Below, one piece after another: positions 1-12,900 of a DNA stretch of 64,000 nucleotides. The DNA lies in assembly GCF_000006565.2 (NCBI RefSeq), contig NC_031474.1, positions 4,127,662-4,191,661 on the forward strand, given 5' to 3'. Source of the stretch: Toxoplasma gondii ME49. Lineage: Eukaryota > Apicomplexa > Conoidasida > Eucoccidiorida > Sarcocystidae. The notes under the pieces were generated by a model that made no database searches, was not told where the DNA came from, and saw only the letters and a program-made list of their open reading frames with translations. A program made the position numbers and the translations under genes. Numbering within the stretch: the first letter of the stretch is position 1; every line of letters begins with the position of its first letter.

Positions 1-399
1 GCGTGCCTAGGCCACCGACGCAGAAACGACCCAGTTTAAAGGGCACAACTCCGTACAGTCGACTCAAGAAATGTCACGCAACATGCTGGAAAAGCGGGGA
101 CTTGTTACACTGACTTCTTATAAGGAATTGCCTCCCAGAAGCCCACACTGAGATTCCACAGACTTCGACCTGCGCAGTCATCGAACGAGGAACTCACGTC
201 TTTTCCACGGAACAAAGACTCCAGCAGTCGTCTTTGTCTCCCTGACCGACACCGCCGCTCTCCTCTGCTTTCGCGTCCTTCTACGTCTTCGTTCTCTCTC
301 ACACACACGGAGGAAAGGTCAAAAAAAAAAAGTGAAAGAGAGCTGACGGGCACCCTTCTTCCTCCGTTACTCTTCTCTCTGTTCTTCCCTCACACACAT

Positions 400-436
<37 letters not shown>

Positions 437-1285
437 TCACCAGTTGAGACGTCAGCTGCTTTTTTAAATTGGAAAAGCCTGTTGGGTGGCGAGTGTCGCG
501 CTCAGCTAACTTTTTCGCAGTGAGAAGACAACGATCGTCAGGAAAACAGCATTTGCATGCGACGTCGGAGGACCGTTCGCGGTGTCTCTCCACCGGAGAA
601 ACGTCGAGAAACTCAACCGAAATTCTTTCCCCCCACTCTGCAAAATAAAGAGAAATGTCGATTTCCTTCAATTCCCTTTCTTCTCCTTCTGTCTCTAAAA
701 AGGCGAAAAACTCTTCCTGTAACGAGAACAAGCACTGACGACACCGAGCTTCTTATTGGTATCTCTTGGGCCTTGTTTCTCCGCTCTTCCCAAGTTCTCC
801 TTTGCTCTAACTTTTTCGTCTTTCTCCTTTCTGCGCGCCGCGAATGTCAAGTCTCACCTTCTTGCTGTCTTTTTCTCATCCTTCTTCCTCTCTCTTCCGT
901 ATCCTCTTCTGTCCTCTGTAACTTTTTTGTGAAGTAAACGTCGGTGTCCTTCCTTCTGTGTCTTTACGCGACGAGAAGAAGAGACTCCTCAGCACAGGTT
1001 GACGCTCGCCTCCCCTCTCTTCTCCCTTTTCTTCGTGAGAGGAGAGACATTTCTTAGACTTTTCTTAGACATTTCTGCCGGTCTTTTCACACTCTCTCTC
1101 GAAGTCTCCGCCTTTCTCAAACGGCAAAGTCTCGACTGGCGGGAGAGAAGAACGGGGGAAGAGAGTCTTAGGGCCTCCCCCCGTTTCCTTTCTACGAGAC
1201 GAAGATATCCTTTTCGTCTCATTCTTGTCTTCATCCCCTCCTCTTCCTCCTCTTGTTCTCTTCTTTGTCTCTTCTCCTCTGCGCC
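1..1285. other. 5' flank of the kinase gene
   Basis: No coding exon is visible here. The stretch is pyrimidine-rich on the + strand, which opens long spurious frames on both strands. It contains a (CA)n(TA)n run at about 391-431 and probably carries the promoter and 5' untranslated region of the kinase gene that starts at 1286. No individual promoter element could be assigned. Confidence 0.6.
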
Positions 1286-3128
1286 ATGACTGCCTGCGCC
1301 TCTCCAGGACATTCTTCTTCCTCTTCTTCCTCTTCGTCCTCTTCTTCTTCGTCTACTTCCTCCTCTTCCTCTTCGTCCTCTTCGTCCTCTTCTTCCTCTT
1401 CTTCCTCTTCTTCTTCGTCTACTTCCTCCTCTTCCCCGTCGTCCTCTTCTGCGCTTCGTCAGGTTTCTGGACAGAAGGCTCGTCGCTCTAAACTTTATGG
1501 GAGTTGTCGTTCGATCTCAGACTTTGAGATTAAAGAAGTTATTGGAGAAGGCACCTACGGTCAGTTTGTTATCCTTTCTGTCTTGTTTCCTCTGTCGGCG
1601 CCTTCCCTTTCTCTCTTGGTTCATTTACGCCTTCGCCTCCTGGCTCGGTTCCCTGCGTCCTCCCGCTTTTCCCTCATCTCCGTAAAGCGCGATTTTTCGT
1701 TCTCCTTGTTCGCGCTCAGCGACTCTCCTCTCTCGCTCTCTTCGGGTGCTCTCGAGAAAAGGCTGTGTGTCGACTTGATGCTGGCCTCCTTCATGTGGTG
1801 ACGGTCTGTCGAACTCGCCTTGAAACTGGAAAAGGTTATGGCCTGCTCGCTTCGAACTCGCAGATGTACCGGATGTTCGCAGTGTTCTCAGCGAAGTCAG
1901 CTGTTCTCTAGCGTTCAGTCGAGAAAAGAGCTGAAGACGACGCGAGATCTGTAGAGGAACCAATCCAGTCCATTCTGTAAAACTCGGAGTTGCAAACAGC
2001 GTTCCTATCCTCGCAAGAATGCCGCACTGACATCCCTGAAGCGTCCACCTTGTGTTCTCCTCAGGACGAGTCTGGCGAGCATACGACAAACGCCACAATG
2101 TCGTCGTCGCTGTGAAACAAATGCGCCTGGCGCAACAGCAAAGCAGTCACGAAGGATTTCCGAGAACTGCTGTCCGAGAAATCGGCTTGCTCAAGCAGCT
2201 GCAGCATCCACACATCGTCGGTGAGCAGAGCCGAGGCTGTGGCGATCCGCGAGGACAGAAAGGAAGCAAAGAGCCGGGGAAAAGAACGCGAGCGAGAAGA
2301 AGAAAGGAAGGAGGAGAGAGAAGAGAGGAAAAGAATAAGGAGAGAAAAGGCAGAGAGAAAACAAGAAGGGAGGTGACAAAGGAGAAGGACCCACAGAAGA
2401 AGGAAGATGAGGCAGAGAGCGAAGAAGAAGAGGCGATACAGGGGAAGGCCAGAGGATATGGTAGAAGCGAGCCTGTACGCAAGACGCGAGAGAAGAGGCA
2501 AAGGAAGAAACGTACCAAGGCAAGGCAGAGCGAACACAGTTGCATGAAGCACTGAGGGAGAAGGGAGAAACAAGAGAAGGAACGCACAAGCGAAGAAATC
2601 TTGGGAAAAGAAGCTGAGCAAAAGCGCGACCGGCGGTGCTTCTGAGAACTGCGGTGCTTCTGAGAACTGCGGTGCTTCTGAGAACCGCGGAGCTCCACTG
2701 GTGAACTTGTCTGTGGCGCTATTCCATTGCTTCTGCTTTCATCTTTCCTTCTTTGCATGCGTTGGATTTCTCGCCAGAGTTGATGGAGGTGGCGTGCGGA
2801 CCTGACTTGACTCTCAAGCCAAAGGCAAAGAAAAACAACGACCAGCCGTACTCAGGAAGCAATTCCGTCTACCTTGTGAGTTGTCCCTTCGGAAGGCGGT
2901 CTTCAAGTCCTGAGCTTCCCTCGACTCTGCATTTCGCCTCTGTTACTCCGAATCGATCCATCCAGACGACTTCTTTGACTCTGCCTAGTGGATGTCTCTC
3001 TCACCCTCCACAGATCCACGATAGAATCCCTCTTTTCAGAAACCTGGTCCTGCTGAAGAGAACATTCACGTATACGCATATGCATATATATATATATATA
3101 TATGTATATGTATATATGTATATATGTA

Positions 3129-3159
<31 letters not shown>

Positions 3160-3338
3160 ATATGTATGTATATATGTATGTATATATGTATGTATGTATA
3201 TGTATATATGTATATATATATATATGTATATATGTATATATATATATATGTATATATGTATATATGTATGTATGTATATATGTATGTATATATGTATGTA
3301 TGTATATATGTATGTATATGTATATATGCATGTATATG

Positions 3339-3369
<31 letters not shown>

Positions 3370-4779
3370 GTATGTATTTGGCTGTATGTATGTATGCGCT
3401 TATAGATATTTGCATTTCGATTTGTGCATGCGTGGTGGAACATGAGAGCGACTGTGTGAGAGTTCGTTCGTGGAGTCGAACGCGGCTTGCTGAATTTGCG
3501 TCCGAATGACTGAACTCGAAAACTCGATTAAAAGCATGTGGAGGCGACAGAGGCGAAACGTCGGCCGGAGGTGTATGTCCTTTGAGAGGATTGTTTCTGT
3601 TTTCTTCTGCTTTCCAGGTGTTTGAGCACTGCGAAAGAGACTTGGGAGTCCTTCTGGATACGCGAACGCAGCCGTTTTCAGCGAGTGAAATTAAACTCAT
3701 TATGCGACAACTTTTGCTGGCTCTTCACCATTTGCATTCGAACTTCGTCATTCACCGAGATGTGAAACTCTCGAATATTCTCATCAGCTCGAACGGATCG
3801 ATCAAGCTTGCAGACTTTGGCCTCACTCGGTGAGCGTGGCGTGCCTTCACTGCATGCAGAGTGCTCGAAAGCTTCTCAACTAAAACAGAGGCCTCTTCCC
3901 CGTCCTGACGCAGAGCGTTCTTTCTAGAACTAAAACGCCTGGGTCTCTGCAGAACAGTCAACGAAGAGGGCGTACCTCTCTAGTGGTTCCCCAGAAACCG
4001 CAGCGCATGCAACAGAACGGAAATCTCCGCGTCTCATGGAGGCGACCTTCTCCAAAAACAGAGGCACGACAGAGCAGTGGCGCCTTCGTTTCTCTTCGAC
4101 TGCACCAGCAACTCGGAGTTTCAATTCTCCTTTCTTCAACCGTCACCACCACAGTCTTCTACACAGTACTTCTAGATACATAGATACGCCTCTTCCAGTA
4201 CAGTGCTGTACATACGGCATATATATATATATATATATATATAGGTATGTGAACGTACATACATAGCTGAACGTTGCGGTATGGATACGCATATGTATAT
4301 ATGTATATATATATATATATATTGTATATGTATATACGTGTGTGTGTCCATGATGATATGGATAGAGTGCGAGAGGCTTTTGTTTGGGGAAATGGGTTGA
4401 GAAACAAAGCTTGGAAAACGTTTTTGTTTGTTAGGACTTTCACGGAGCCTGGGCATGCGATGACCGACGGGGTGGTGACCCTGTGGTATCGCGCGCCAGA
4501 GCTGCTTTTCGGAGCGTCGACCTACAGCGAGAAAATCGACATGTGGGCTGTGGGATGTATCTTTGGAGAGCTTCTGCTGAACAAGTGAGGCGAGCCTTAA
4601 AACGACTGGTTTCCGACACCAATTACGCAGGGAGCTGTTTCCTCGAGTCTTCTCGGTTTCTTTCGAGTCCTAACCTTGTTCCCGTGACTCTTCTGCCCTC
4701 TTCCTTCTGACATGCTCCACAGACGCTCTTTTCTGCGCTGGAAACCAACTGACCCTCTTCTCGTTTCCACTGCTTTATG

Positions 4780-4810
<31 letters not shown>

Positions 4811-7106
4811 GCGTAGTTGTCTATTGATGTTTCTTCATCTCTCTTTCTTCACATGGATTCATCTCTGTGAGTAGGTGTCTCTTTATGAAGATTTTATGTA
4901 TCTATATATGTGATTGTATATTGGTGTTTCTCCGTTTCTCTCCTCCCGCACCCATCTCTTTATAACTGTGTATAGATTTCATTGCGTGCAGAGGAGTCTC
5001 TCGCTGTCTGCTTTTGCGCTGTGTCCTCGCGCTGTCTCAGTCCGTTTCTGCCAGGCAAAACAGAGCAGGAACAGGTGAATTTGATGTGCGAACTGCTGGG
5101 GGTTCCTGAGCCGAAGTCATGGCCGGAGATGGAGGCTCTTCCAGGCTACTCGCAGCTGCGGCTGCCCGCCTCTCCCGTAAGCACAAGCCAAGGAAAAAGA
5201 GAGGGAGAGAGAGGAAAGACGAGAGGGAAGGAGAGGGCAGGAAGTACGAAGCACAAACAGAGACAACAGAAGAGAAGGAACACGGAGAGTAGCCGACCAC
5301 AGAGGCAAGGAGAAAAGTCACGAAGGCACAAGGTTGGACAAGGGGAGAAAGTGAATGAGAAGAGGAAAAAAAGGAAAGAATTCGGGAGAAACGCGGGGAG
5401 GCAGCGAGGTTGAACAGGAAGAGAAAATGTTGAACTCGTCAAGGTGGACTCACGAAGCATAGATCAAACAAAGAGGCGCAGAAAGAAACTCGAAGGACGC
5501 ATCCTGGAGAGAAGACGTATCGTGTGGTGGTGAATTCATTTTTCTTTTGATGTCTTTCTTCCGATGGTGTTTCGTGTCTCGACGATTTCGCCGCTTCGGT
5601 TTTTCAACTTTTCGTGCTTGTTGGTGCTTCTGGTCTTGTCTTTCCGTCGATTTCCTCTCTTTGATTTTTGTGTTTTTCTTCCGTTGTTCCCATTGTCTTT
5701 CTCTTCCCCTCTAGAAAACCAGCTCTCTTCGCGAGCTATTCAAGAAGGAAACGCCGAACTGCGTTGACCTCCTGAGTCGCCTTCTCATCTACAATCCGGC
5801 GAACCGAATCTCTGCTCGTGACGGTGAGTCTCGACAACGAGTGAGCGGACTCGACCCTTTCTTCGCACGTTTGTTTCAGCTGGTCTTCGAAAAACAGGGG
5901 CGTTCAGGGAACGCTCCCGTTTGAGGTTCTCTTCTCCGAATCTCGCCTCCGCTTTCTTTCTCCTTCACACAGTTAGTTGTCGTCTCGCATGTCTCTCTCG
6001 TCTTGTGTTTGTGTCCGTACATTCGCGACGCCTTTCTCTTCCCAGCTGACGCTTCCACGTTCTCCAGTCTTTTCTGCGTGGGCCTGCAGCGCCCCTGCAC
6101 ACCCTCCCTTTACCCTCGCGTTTTCTCTCCTGTCGGCGCGGATTCTCAGCTCTCCTGCACCCGTACTTCACCGACCAGCCTGCGATGAGTTGCGTCCGGC
6201 TTCTCTCGACGAACATGCAACTCACACGACAGAAACAAGAAGCGAGGGCGAAGAGACGATGGCCAAACGTGGAGGGGTCGGAGAAGGAGAAGTCCCGGCA
6301 ACCGCGAAACGCCGCCTCGGACAGGTACAGAGTCTTTCCAAAGAGTCAAAGGATTCCTCATGTTCGCGCCACTCTCTTTTAGCTGATCCCCGAGCAACGG
6401 GGGTGTTCGGGAGATGCTTCCGTTTCAGGCCTTTTTAAGAAAGCCTGTTCTGCCGGGTGGTGATGAGCGGGGGTGGAGGAAGCTCGACAGTGCGCTGTAG
6501 TCGTCAGCGACTAACGAGACCTTGTCTCTGTGCAGATGCGCCGCGACCCAGTGCTGTGTTAACTCGAAAAATTAAGGCGTTCGGTCTAACCAGTGCCCTG
6601 CGTCGAACGCGGCTTTCTGCTTGCCAAGGCGAGATGCGACTGAAGCCGATCGCAGCAGAAACCGGGTGCTCTGGAGCTCTCTTTCCAGGCAGACATTTGC
6701 GGGGTGTCAGAACAGTGTTCGCTCGCGGAGAACTCGGACTTTCTGTGTCTCAAAGAACGGAGGGAAACTCTGATTTACAGAAAGCCTTTTTACGAGCAGC
6801 TTGCCCGGCGCAGTGGAAGAGGCCGGGAGTCCGCTCCTCCATTGAGCGACGAGGAAAGAGAAGGAAAAGAGGCCGATTGCAGCGCCACAGACGGCCGTGA
6901 GCTTGCACCACCTTATGTGTGATTGTGTGAATATTTAGGAACGGACTCTTTTTTTCTGTCGTGGTGTTGTTTGTTTTTCAGAGAAAATCTCATTCTGGAG
7001 GCGAAGCGAATTCATAAGGCCTCCATCTTCGACTGACGTGGACCGAGGCCTTCTTGACGACTTGCCTGTTTCCTCGCTTTTTTCTCGAGACGTGACTTTT
7101 TTTTAG
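1286..7106 (+). CDS. CDK10/CDK11-type cyclin-dependent protein kinase
   Basis: Serine/threonine kinase of the CDK10/CDK11 group, expected to act with a cyclin in cell-cycle or transcription/splicing control. Exons by homology and phase: 1286-1559, 2065-2220, 2778-2875, 3618-3829, 4435-4584, 5041-5176, 5715-5823, 6150-6324, 6781-6896 and a last exon from 6982 (stop 7104-7106, 516 aa) or 6984 (stop 7034-7036, 492 aa). Seen: a poly-Ser N-terminus (residues ~9-55), glycine loop GEGTYG (87-92), Lys109, cyclin-binding helix PRTAVRE (124-130), HRD 222-224, DFG 242-244, and [14 protein letters not shown], followed by [14 protein letters not shown], all typical of CDK10/11. ATG 1286 is the first in-frame ATG before the Ser tract. 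The helix is unlike human PISSLRE or PLTSLRE. Kinase identity is firm; the exact CDK subtype and the C-terminus are not. Confidence 0.88.
2633..2686 (+). repeat. Three tandem copies of an 18-bp unit
   Basis: The unit GCGGTGCTTCTGAGAACT occurs three times head to tail, the last copy with one change. It lies in intron 2 of the kinase gene, just before exon 3. Confidence 0.9.
3078..3376 (+). repeat. (TA)n/(TATG)n microsatellite block
   Basis: About 300 bases of alternating TATATA and TATG units in intron 3 of the kinase gene. It opens long Ile-Tyr or Met-Tyr frames that are not genes. Confidence 0.9.
4219..4337 (+). repeat. Two (TA)n tracts in kinase intron 4
   Basis: One TA run begins at about 4219 and a second at about 4288. 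Both lie inside the intron between exons ending 3829 and starting 4435. A further run at 4779-4811 lies in the next intron. Confidence 0.85.
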
Positions 7107-8699
7107 GAAAAACTTTTCGAGAACAGTCTGTCAAGTCCCGTCGGACACATAGTACATACACTGTGAATTTCAGCAGTGTCGGGTTCGGACTTCTCGTCTT
7201 TTTTGCGAGCTGCTTCTCTCAAGACCCGCGTCTGGTTCTGCGTCTTTGCTGCGGACACCGTGTATAGGTGGTGTGAAGATCCACCTACGAGGCGACTGGA
7301 TGCACACCCGTAGGTTCACTTTTCTCTGTACTTTGCATGCCTCTCACGCACTGCCTGGAGAAAATGCGCGCCGTCACAGTTTTTCTGCCCGTATCGCAGC
7401 TAGTCGGCGTGGAAAAGCGAAGCAGCCTGTCTAGGCAACAGGCACCCGAAACGGAGTAAACGCGCTGGAGTTCGATAACCTGCCGGCAGTCGCGTTGCCT
7501 TGGAAGCCGCAAGAGTTCACACTGTTGGACCAGCGCGGGGGTAGAACAACTCCCCGATCTGCGTGGCTAGCGACTGAGTGTCTGCGTTCGTTTCTTGCGA
7601 TAAAATTTCAGCGACCAGCGAAAACAGAGTCACGGAGTTGCTACACCTCGGGTTGTGAGGACATGTGAGGACAGGGAACTCAGTGCTCGTGCCTCACGAA
7701 CTCGCCTGTCGCTGACTCGTCTCGACGCAGTGTGTCTCGAAGTGAGAGAAGCGAAGTGAGAGAGGCGAACTGAGAGAAGCGAAGTGATCTGCAGAGTGTA
7801 ACGAGACGTCAGCCGGAACCTGCGAGTGGAAAACCTGGGCGTTGGACGGCTGCGCGGGAGTTGCAGCTGCCATGGAAGCTCCGTCGCGTGCTACTCTACG
7901 GGGATTCTGTGGTCAGTGGGTCTGTTGGTGGCGTCCGTTCCGTGCAGCGCAGCTATTTTTTTCAAGGCAGAAAGCTTAATTCAAATGCGCGTGGAAAGTT
8001 CCGTTTTTTGGCTCGTTCGCTGCGAATACACCTTTCACTTCGAAAACACACAACTAACAGAAAAAGCTTGCACTGACACCCTGCTACGTTACCGCGTTTG
8101 CCACCCAGCCACACTTTTCGCCTTCCTTTGGATGCGCTTCTCTCTGTTCCTGGCGAGTCTTCCGATCACTTAACACTTGACACAATTCTTGGACTGGAAA
8201 ACGCCAGTGAAGAGAACTCTCAAGTGGCGCGTCCCGCCTGCATCGAAGCTCCCGCAATTTCCGAATCCCGGTCTCAAAGGATCTCTGGAAAAGTCTTGAA
8301 GGCCATGCACCGAGCCCAGACATCCAGACGGAGGAACGAGCCACGTAGGCGCAAGGTTCACAAAACGAAGAAGGTCGAAGAGAAAGCCAGGCAATCCCCC
8401 TGGAAATTCGCGAGGAAGCTGGCGATTCAGAAACGGGGTGTACGTTGCTCAACCGGTGAACGAAGGAAATGTCTGCTTTCATATCCTCAACAGATTTCTC
8501 GTTACCTCTACCCTGCGGATCTTGACCTAACGGTGTGCTTGAACTAACCCGTTTCCGGTTGCATGCAACGTAGGAAAACACACAGCGCCACTAGCCGCTT
8601 CCTCTATACCTTTGATTTTGAACTCCAGCTCGTGTCTCGTTCTTCTTCCTCGTCTGTGTACACACTGCGGATAGAGAGATGTTTCTTTCTGCTCTTTCT
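7107..8699. other. Convergent 3' region, no assigned gene
   Basis: This lies between the 3' ends of the kinase gene (+) and the secreted-protein locus (-). It should hold both 3' untranslated regions. Several frames of 70-165 codons are open on both strands (for example 7826-8173 and 8098-8547 on +, 8581-8084 on -), but none shows a domain, signal peptide or credible splice structure. I see no RNA gene. Confidence 0.5.
7742..7783 (+). repeat. Three tandem copies of a 14-bp unit
   Basis: The unit GTGAGAGAAGCGAA is repeated three times with one or two substitutions, starting at 7742, 7756 and 7770. It is intergenic. Confidence 0.85.
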
Positions 8700-9956
8700 C
8701 TAGAGAGCATCGTTGCTCTCTTCTTCATAAATCCCTGAATCGACCCGCCTCACTCCCTGCGCGGGCAGAGCGTAGACAGGGGCGTAGGCGTCCGGTTCGT
8801 CACTCGCAAAAGAGTCGCCGACAGCGATCTGCAACCCTCGTGGCAGCTGTCCTCGGTGGACGCCGAACCGGCAGAGAACGCTCTCGTACTTGGCCTCGAT
8901 CTGGGAGAGCTGACCCGAAGACATCGTTTGTATAGCGCGGATAGCACGGGACACAGCCAGTTCGGCGGGTGCCGCGCATCCACGATGGCGCTGAAGACTG
9001 ACCGTCCCCTGACCAAGTATCACCTCTAAAATTCGAGAAAGAACAGGAATGCCTGCCAACTGCAACCGGTTCCTCAGCACTACGTCGCGGGAGAAGACAC
9101 TGGCGAAAGCTGTGCCCACAATGACTAGAGCTACCACTATCTTTTGAACAATGTCTTCCGCCGCAGGGTTCGAGAAGTCCAGTGTTCCCTTTGTTTCCAG
9201 CATGCGTCTCGCGATGCACCAATTGCGTGCCGTTTTCGTCGTCCCCAATACGTTTCGCAACTGCGCGAGGAGCCCAGCCGAGTTCAACGTCTTAAAAAGG
9301 GGGGAACTAGCTCAAGGAAGTGCTGCAGCTTACGGCGTCAACTCCGCCGGGACAGTCCCCGCCAGCAAAGCTGCGTTTGTCTCCTTTGCAGTCACGGGGG
9401 TGAAAGCCAGAGGTTCACAGTCCGCTCTTTTCGGGAGGAGTTTTGACAACGAACTCAGTTTCTCGCGCGTCTGCGTGAACGCCGAAGACAGCTTCTCGCG
9501 AGACTCCGTCCAAGCGGTGGACAGGCGCGCTTGAGAAGCGGCAAGGAATTCAGATGCAGAAGTCATAAGAGCGTTCATTTCCGGAAGCCGATCGACCAGC
9601 GCCTTGTAGTAGTCCGAGGAAGACTGCCACAAACGAGAACCCAAAAAAACCCCATCCTCACCTGCCTCGGGGGGGTCGGCCGAGAGGTCAGACGTTGCCG
9701 CAGGAGCGAGGCCGGCTGTTTCATTTTCGTAGTTTTCCACGGCCTGCTTCCCCCAGGCTTTTGGGAACTGTCTGAGAACTGCCTCGTCGTTCTCCGCTGC
9801 GGCTGAGACAACGTCGGCAGAAGCAAGCGACAGAACGACCACGACAGAACATGCCGTGTACAGCAGCAGGGCCCCGGCTATACGGGGCTGTAGGGAACGA
9901 CTGCGACAGCCGAAATTGGCCTCCACAGAGGAAGCCTGGAACGTTTGGGTTGGCAT
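8700..9956 (-). CDS. Secreted or membrane protein, frame interrupted (unresolved intron or break)
   Basis: Family not recognised. Part 1 runs from ATG 9956 to a TAA at 9332-9330 and begins with a basic N-terminus followed by a strong hydrophobic segment (about residues 25-50), a likely signal peptide or signal anchor. A helical, Lys/Ser/Glu-rich middle follows. Part 2 (about 9290-8700) is in the same frame and carries a likely transmembrane segment (IVVALVIVGTAFASVF), then a soluble tail ending EEESNDAL. The two parts are separated by TAA and TGA codons within about 45 bases. The first stop overlaps a good donor, GTAAGC, but the only phase-compatible nearby acceptor leaves a 27-base intron. 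An intron of about 105 bases with a GTGACT donor and a pyrimidine-rich acceptor before 9290 also works. The layout resembles dense-granule proteins, which is inference only. Confidence 0.55.
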
Positions 9957-12900
9957 TGTGCCTGTGCCTTTTGGCAAGTCTAAAAACGAGGGAGTTGTTT
10001 GAGTGAACCTCGTCTCTTAGATGCGCGCCGGGAGCAAGGCAGCCCTTGCTGCGCCGTTCCCGCGTTTTCCCGGGGGTTCGCGGACTTGTCTTTGCCGCTA
10101 TCACAGAAAGATACTGAACTCGAAACCCTTCAAATTTCGAATTTCGAACAGGCAAATTGATCGGAGTCGATGCTGCGCGGTCGCCGCTATCGAGACTGCG
10201 TTGCACGCGAGGACGTCCCCGTCACGCGAGGGCTGCAGACATCGTTCGAGAACATCCGTGTAGGAGACCGAGAGCGCGTGCTGAGGCTTCACAAAAAACT
10301 GCGGCCTCACAGTGTTTATTGACTGACCTTCAACTGACCTTCAGTGCATGCAACACCAGAAAGCACCGTCCGCCTCACCCTGTCAAAGTGTGGCCGCGAC
10401 AAAGGCAGAACGAGGGGCCCCAGGTCTCCTGGGGAAGCATTCGAGACCCACGAGGCGGGAGCTGGCACCGCGCACATGAAGCAGAACGAAGTAAAAAAGA
10501 GATTCTGCTCGGGAGCTTCGCATCTTAAGGAATTCAGGACACCTAACCACACTTCAGTCATCAGTTTCGGGATCGTCATTGTTTGACTAGTCTACCCTGT
10601 CCCGAATTGCCTACTCTTTCTGAGAGAAACACGAGAACGACCGTGGGACCTGAAGAATTGGGATTCAGGGAGCGAAGCCAGCGAGTTCTTCGTGATCACA
10701 TTCTCTCCCGTGCAGACTGGAAAGCTGACAGACCCGTGCTTCTCACGACAGGGAAAAACCGTTTTCAGAGACCACGATGAAGGCAAACCATCACAAGTAG
10801 CAACACACAGACAGTTCGTTTTCGATCTCCGGTCGCGCTCGAGTTCGTATGCAAGGCTTTGCACAAATTTCTTTCACAGACAGATAAACACGGTTCCGCT
10901 AGAAACGTTTTGCGGTTTCCCAATGGCGATAAAGTCTTCACTTGAAGTCACAGAGTGACGGCGTACGCTGTATCGTTTGCAAAGAGCCAGCAAGAGGGCC
11001 TGAGGGGCCGATACGGCTGTGTTGATGAGATCAAAACTAGGTTCTTTCTGAAAGCATTAAGTCACCACGCTTCTTCTTCCTGGAACAGTTCATGGAAAAG
11101 TTGATAGTCGCATGATTGGTTGACACTGTGCGTTCTCCACACGGTGTGCACAAACGCTCTTTATTGCTCAACATGCTTTGTCCATTTGAAACCCCTGACT
11201 CCGAGCGCTTGACCGACAAACGTTCATCTTTTTTACCTATGCATAAACTAGGATTTAACGCTATGCCAAGCAGGATCACAGATTACCTCTGTGATTTTTG
11301 CCACGTCAATCTTATGGTGTTCAGCTGGCTCTATTTCTACAATAACCCGAATTGGAAATGACACGTGGACGGTGTTCGTTCCACAATAGGAACTCGACAA
11401 GACGGTTGTTCCGATTTGAAAGTGCATGCTGTGTGACCACGAAAGGCAGACCTTCTGTCTCAGAAGGGTTGCACTCACAATTGTCGCCCGTTCTATTTGG
11501 CACGCAGAGATACCATTTGTCCCGACTGCACTGTCTGGTTTGCCGCAGAGCCCCCTTTCCTAGAGGAAACTCTCTGTGAAGGCGAAGAGAGGCACAGACG
11601 CGTTGCTCACGTGACTCCTTCTGTCCATTTCGCAAGGTCGAGTTCCATGTTGACATTTCTCAATCTTACTTCTCCCATTTCGTGTGATTTCTGGAACATT
11701 CGAGATTTGATTAAGCACCACTTTTGGACGCTCTTCCACTTCTGTATATCAAGTAGACGTCCTTTTTCGGGTTGCCGCGTGCAACGAGTCTTGGCGAATC
11801 TAGCCAGATGTCGTGGAAATCGCCAGCAAAACCTGCTGCTAAATCACATCTGGCATGCTTTGAAGTGGCCTCTAATGCACTATTCAGGTGAAGATCGCGT
11901 GGTTTCAATCTTGCTTTCTGCGGGTTCATCTCAAGGATACGTTTCAGTAGGCTTGTTAATGGGATTGCTGGTTAATAAAAGTTCCGTTGTTCTGCAATAA
12001 ACATCCCAAGAGACAGCGTGGCAAGACTTCCACACGTGTGGATTCACAGATGGTAAAAGACGTCAACTGTTAGAAACATCCCGCCACAGGGTCGAACCTC
12101 CATGTGCTCAGTGTGCACAGTCCTGCTTTGTCGCTTTGTTGTCTCCTTTTGCCCCTTTTCCTCGTCTCGCTTTCTCCGTTTTTCTTACTTTCTTAACTGT
12201 CAGCATCTCCCAATATCCTGCTGTCCTGCCTCTTTCCCGTGCGTGCCCGCGACAGGTGAACTTTATTCAAGCGGATGAGTTACTTTTGAATCCTAAGAAG
12301 AGACTCGGAACCTCTGGATGGCTTTTGACCTTACTTTCTGTCGCTTCACTGAGTTTCAGTGGAAAAAAGCTGTCCTCACAGGTGGATCAGGAAGAAGAGG
12401 TTTATCACGATGTGTCTATCTGAGAGAAATCCTTAAACACCGCAAGACGTCTCTCCGGTCAACCATCGCCGGAAATTGTTCGCTAAATAACACACATTCC
12501 AGCCTCTTCCCCTGCCTGCCATGTTTTTCCAAAGAAATTCTCAGCTTTCTATCCTCGTGGCAGATAGATGAGCAAGGTCCCCCCTTGATAAGCAGGTCAT
12601 GACAGGCGAGGGGAGTAGAATAGCGTCGAATGCTGCGGCGGCTACTGCTGAGGGAATTGCGCTGCTTTTCACGATCTCTGCACATTACCAGCGTCTGTCC
12701 GACGACCGTGAACTCTTCCACCAGCAATTCTTACTTTCCTCCCAAATTGAAAAAAATATATCTCGCTTCGCCTTCTCCAGGTTTCGAAAGTTGTATAGTA
12801 GCTTACTTTGATCCGGTATAAAATAGCCTTCCTCTGATGCAGGTTAGGTCGGACTTATTGCTTTCTGTGCTGCGTTACCCTTCTCCAAGTGAACAGGTGG

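Noticed and set aside
2753..3509. Several frames of 90-265 codons on both strands made of Ile-Tyr, Met-Tyr or His-Ile repeats
   Set aside because: They are translations of the TA/TATG microsatellite inside kinase intron 3. Similar frames at 25660, 31828, 32150, 35194, 50297, 51611 and 54127 were dropped for the same reason.
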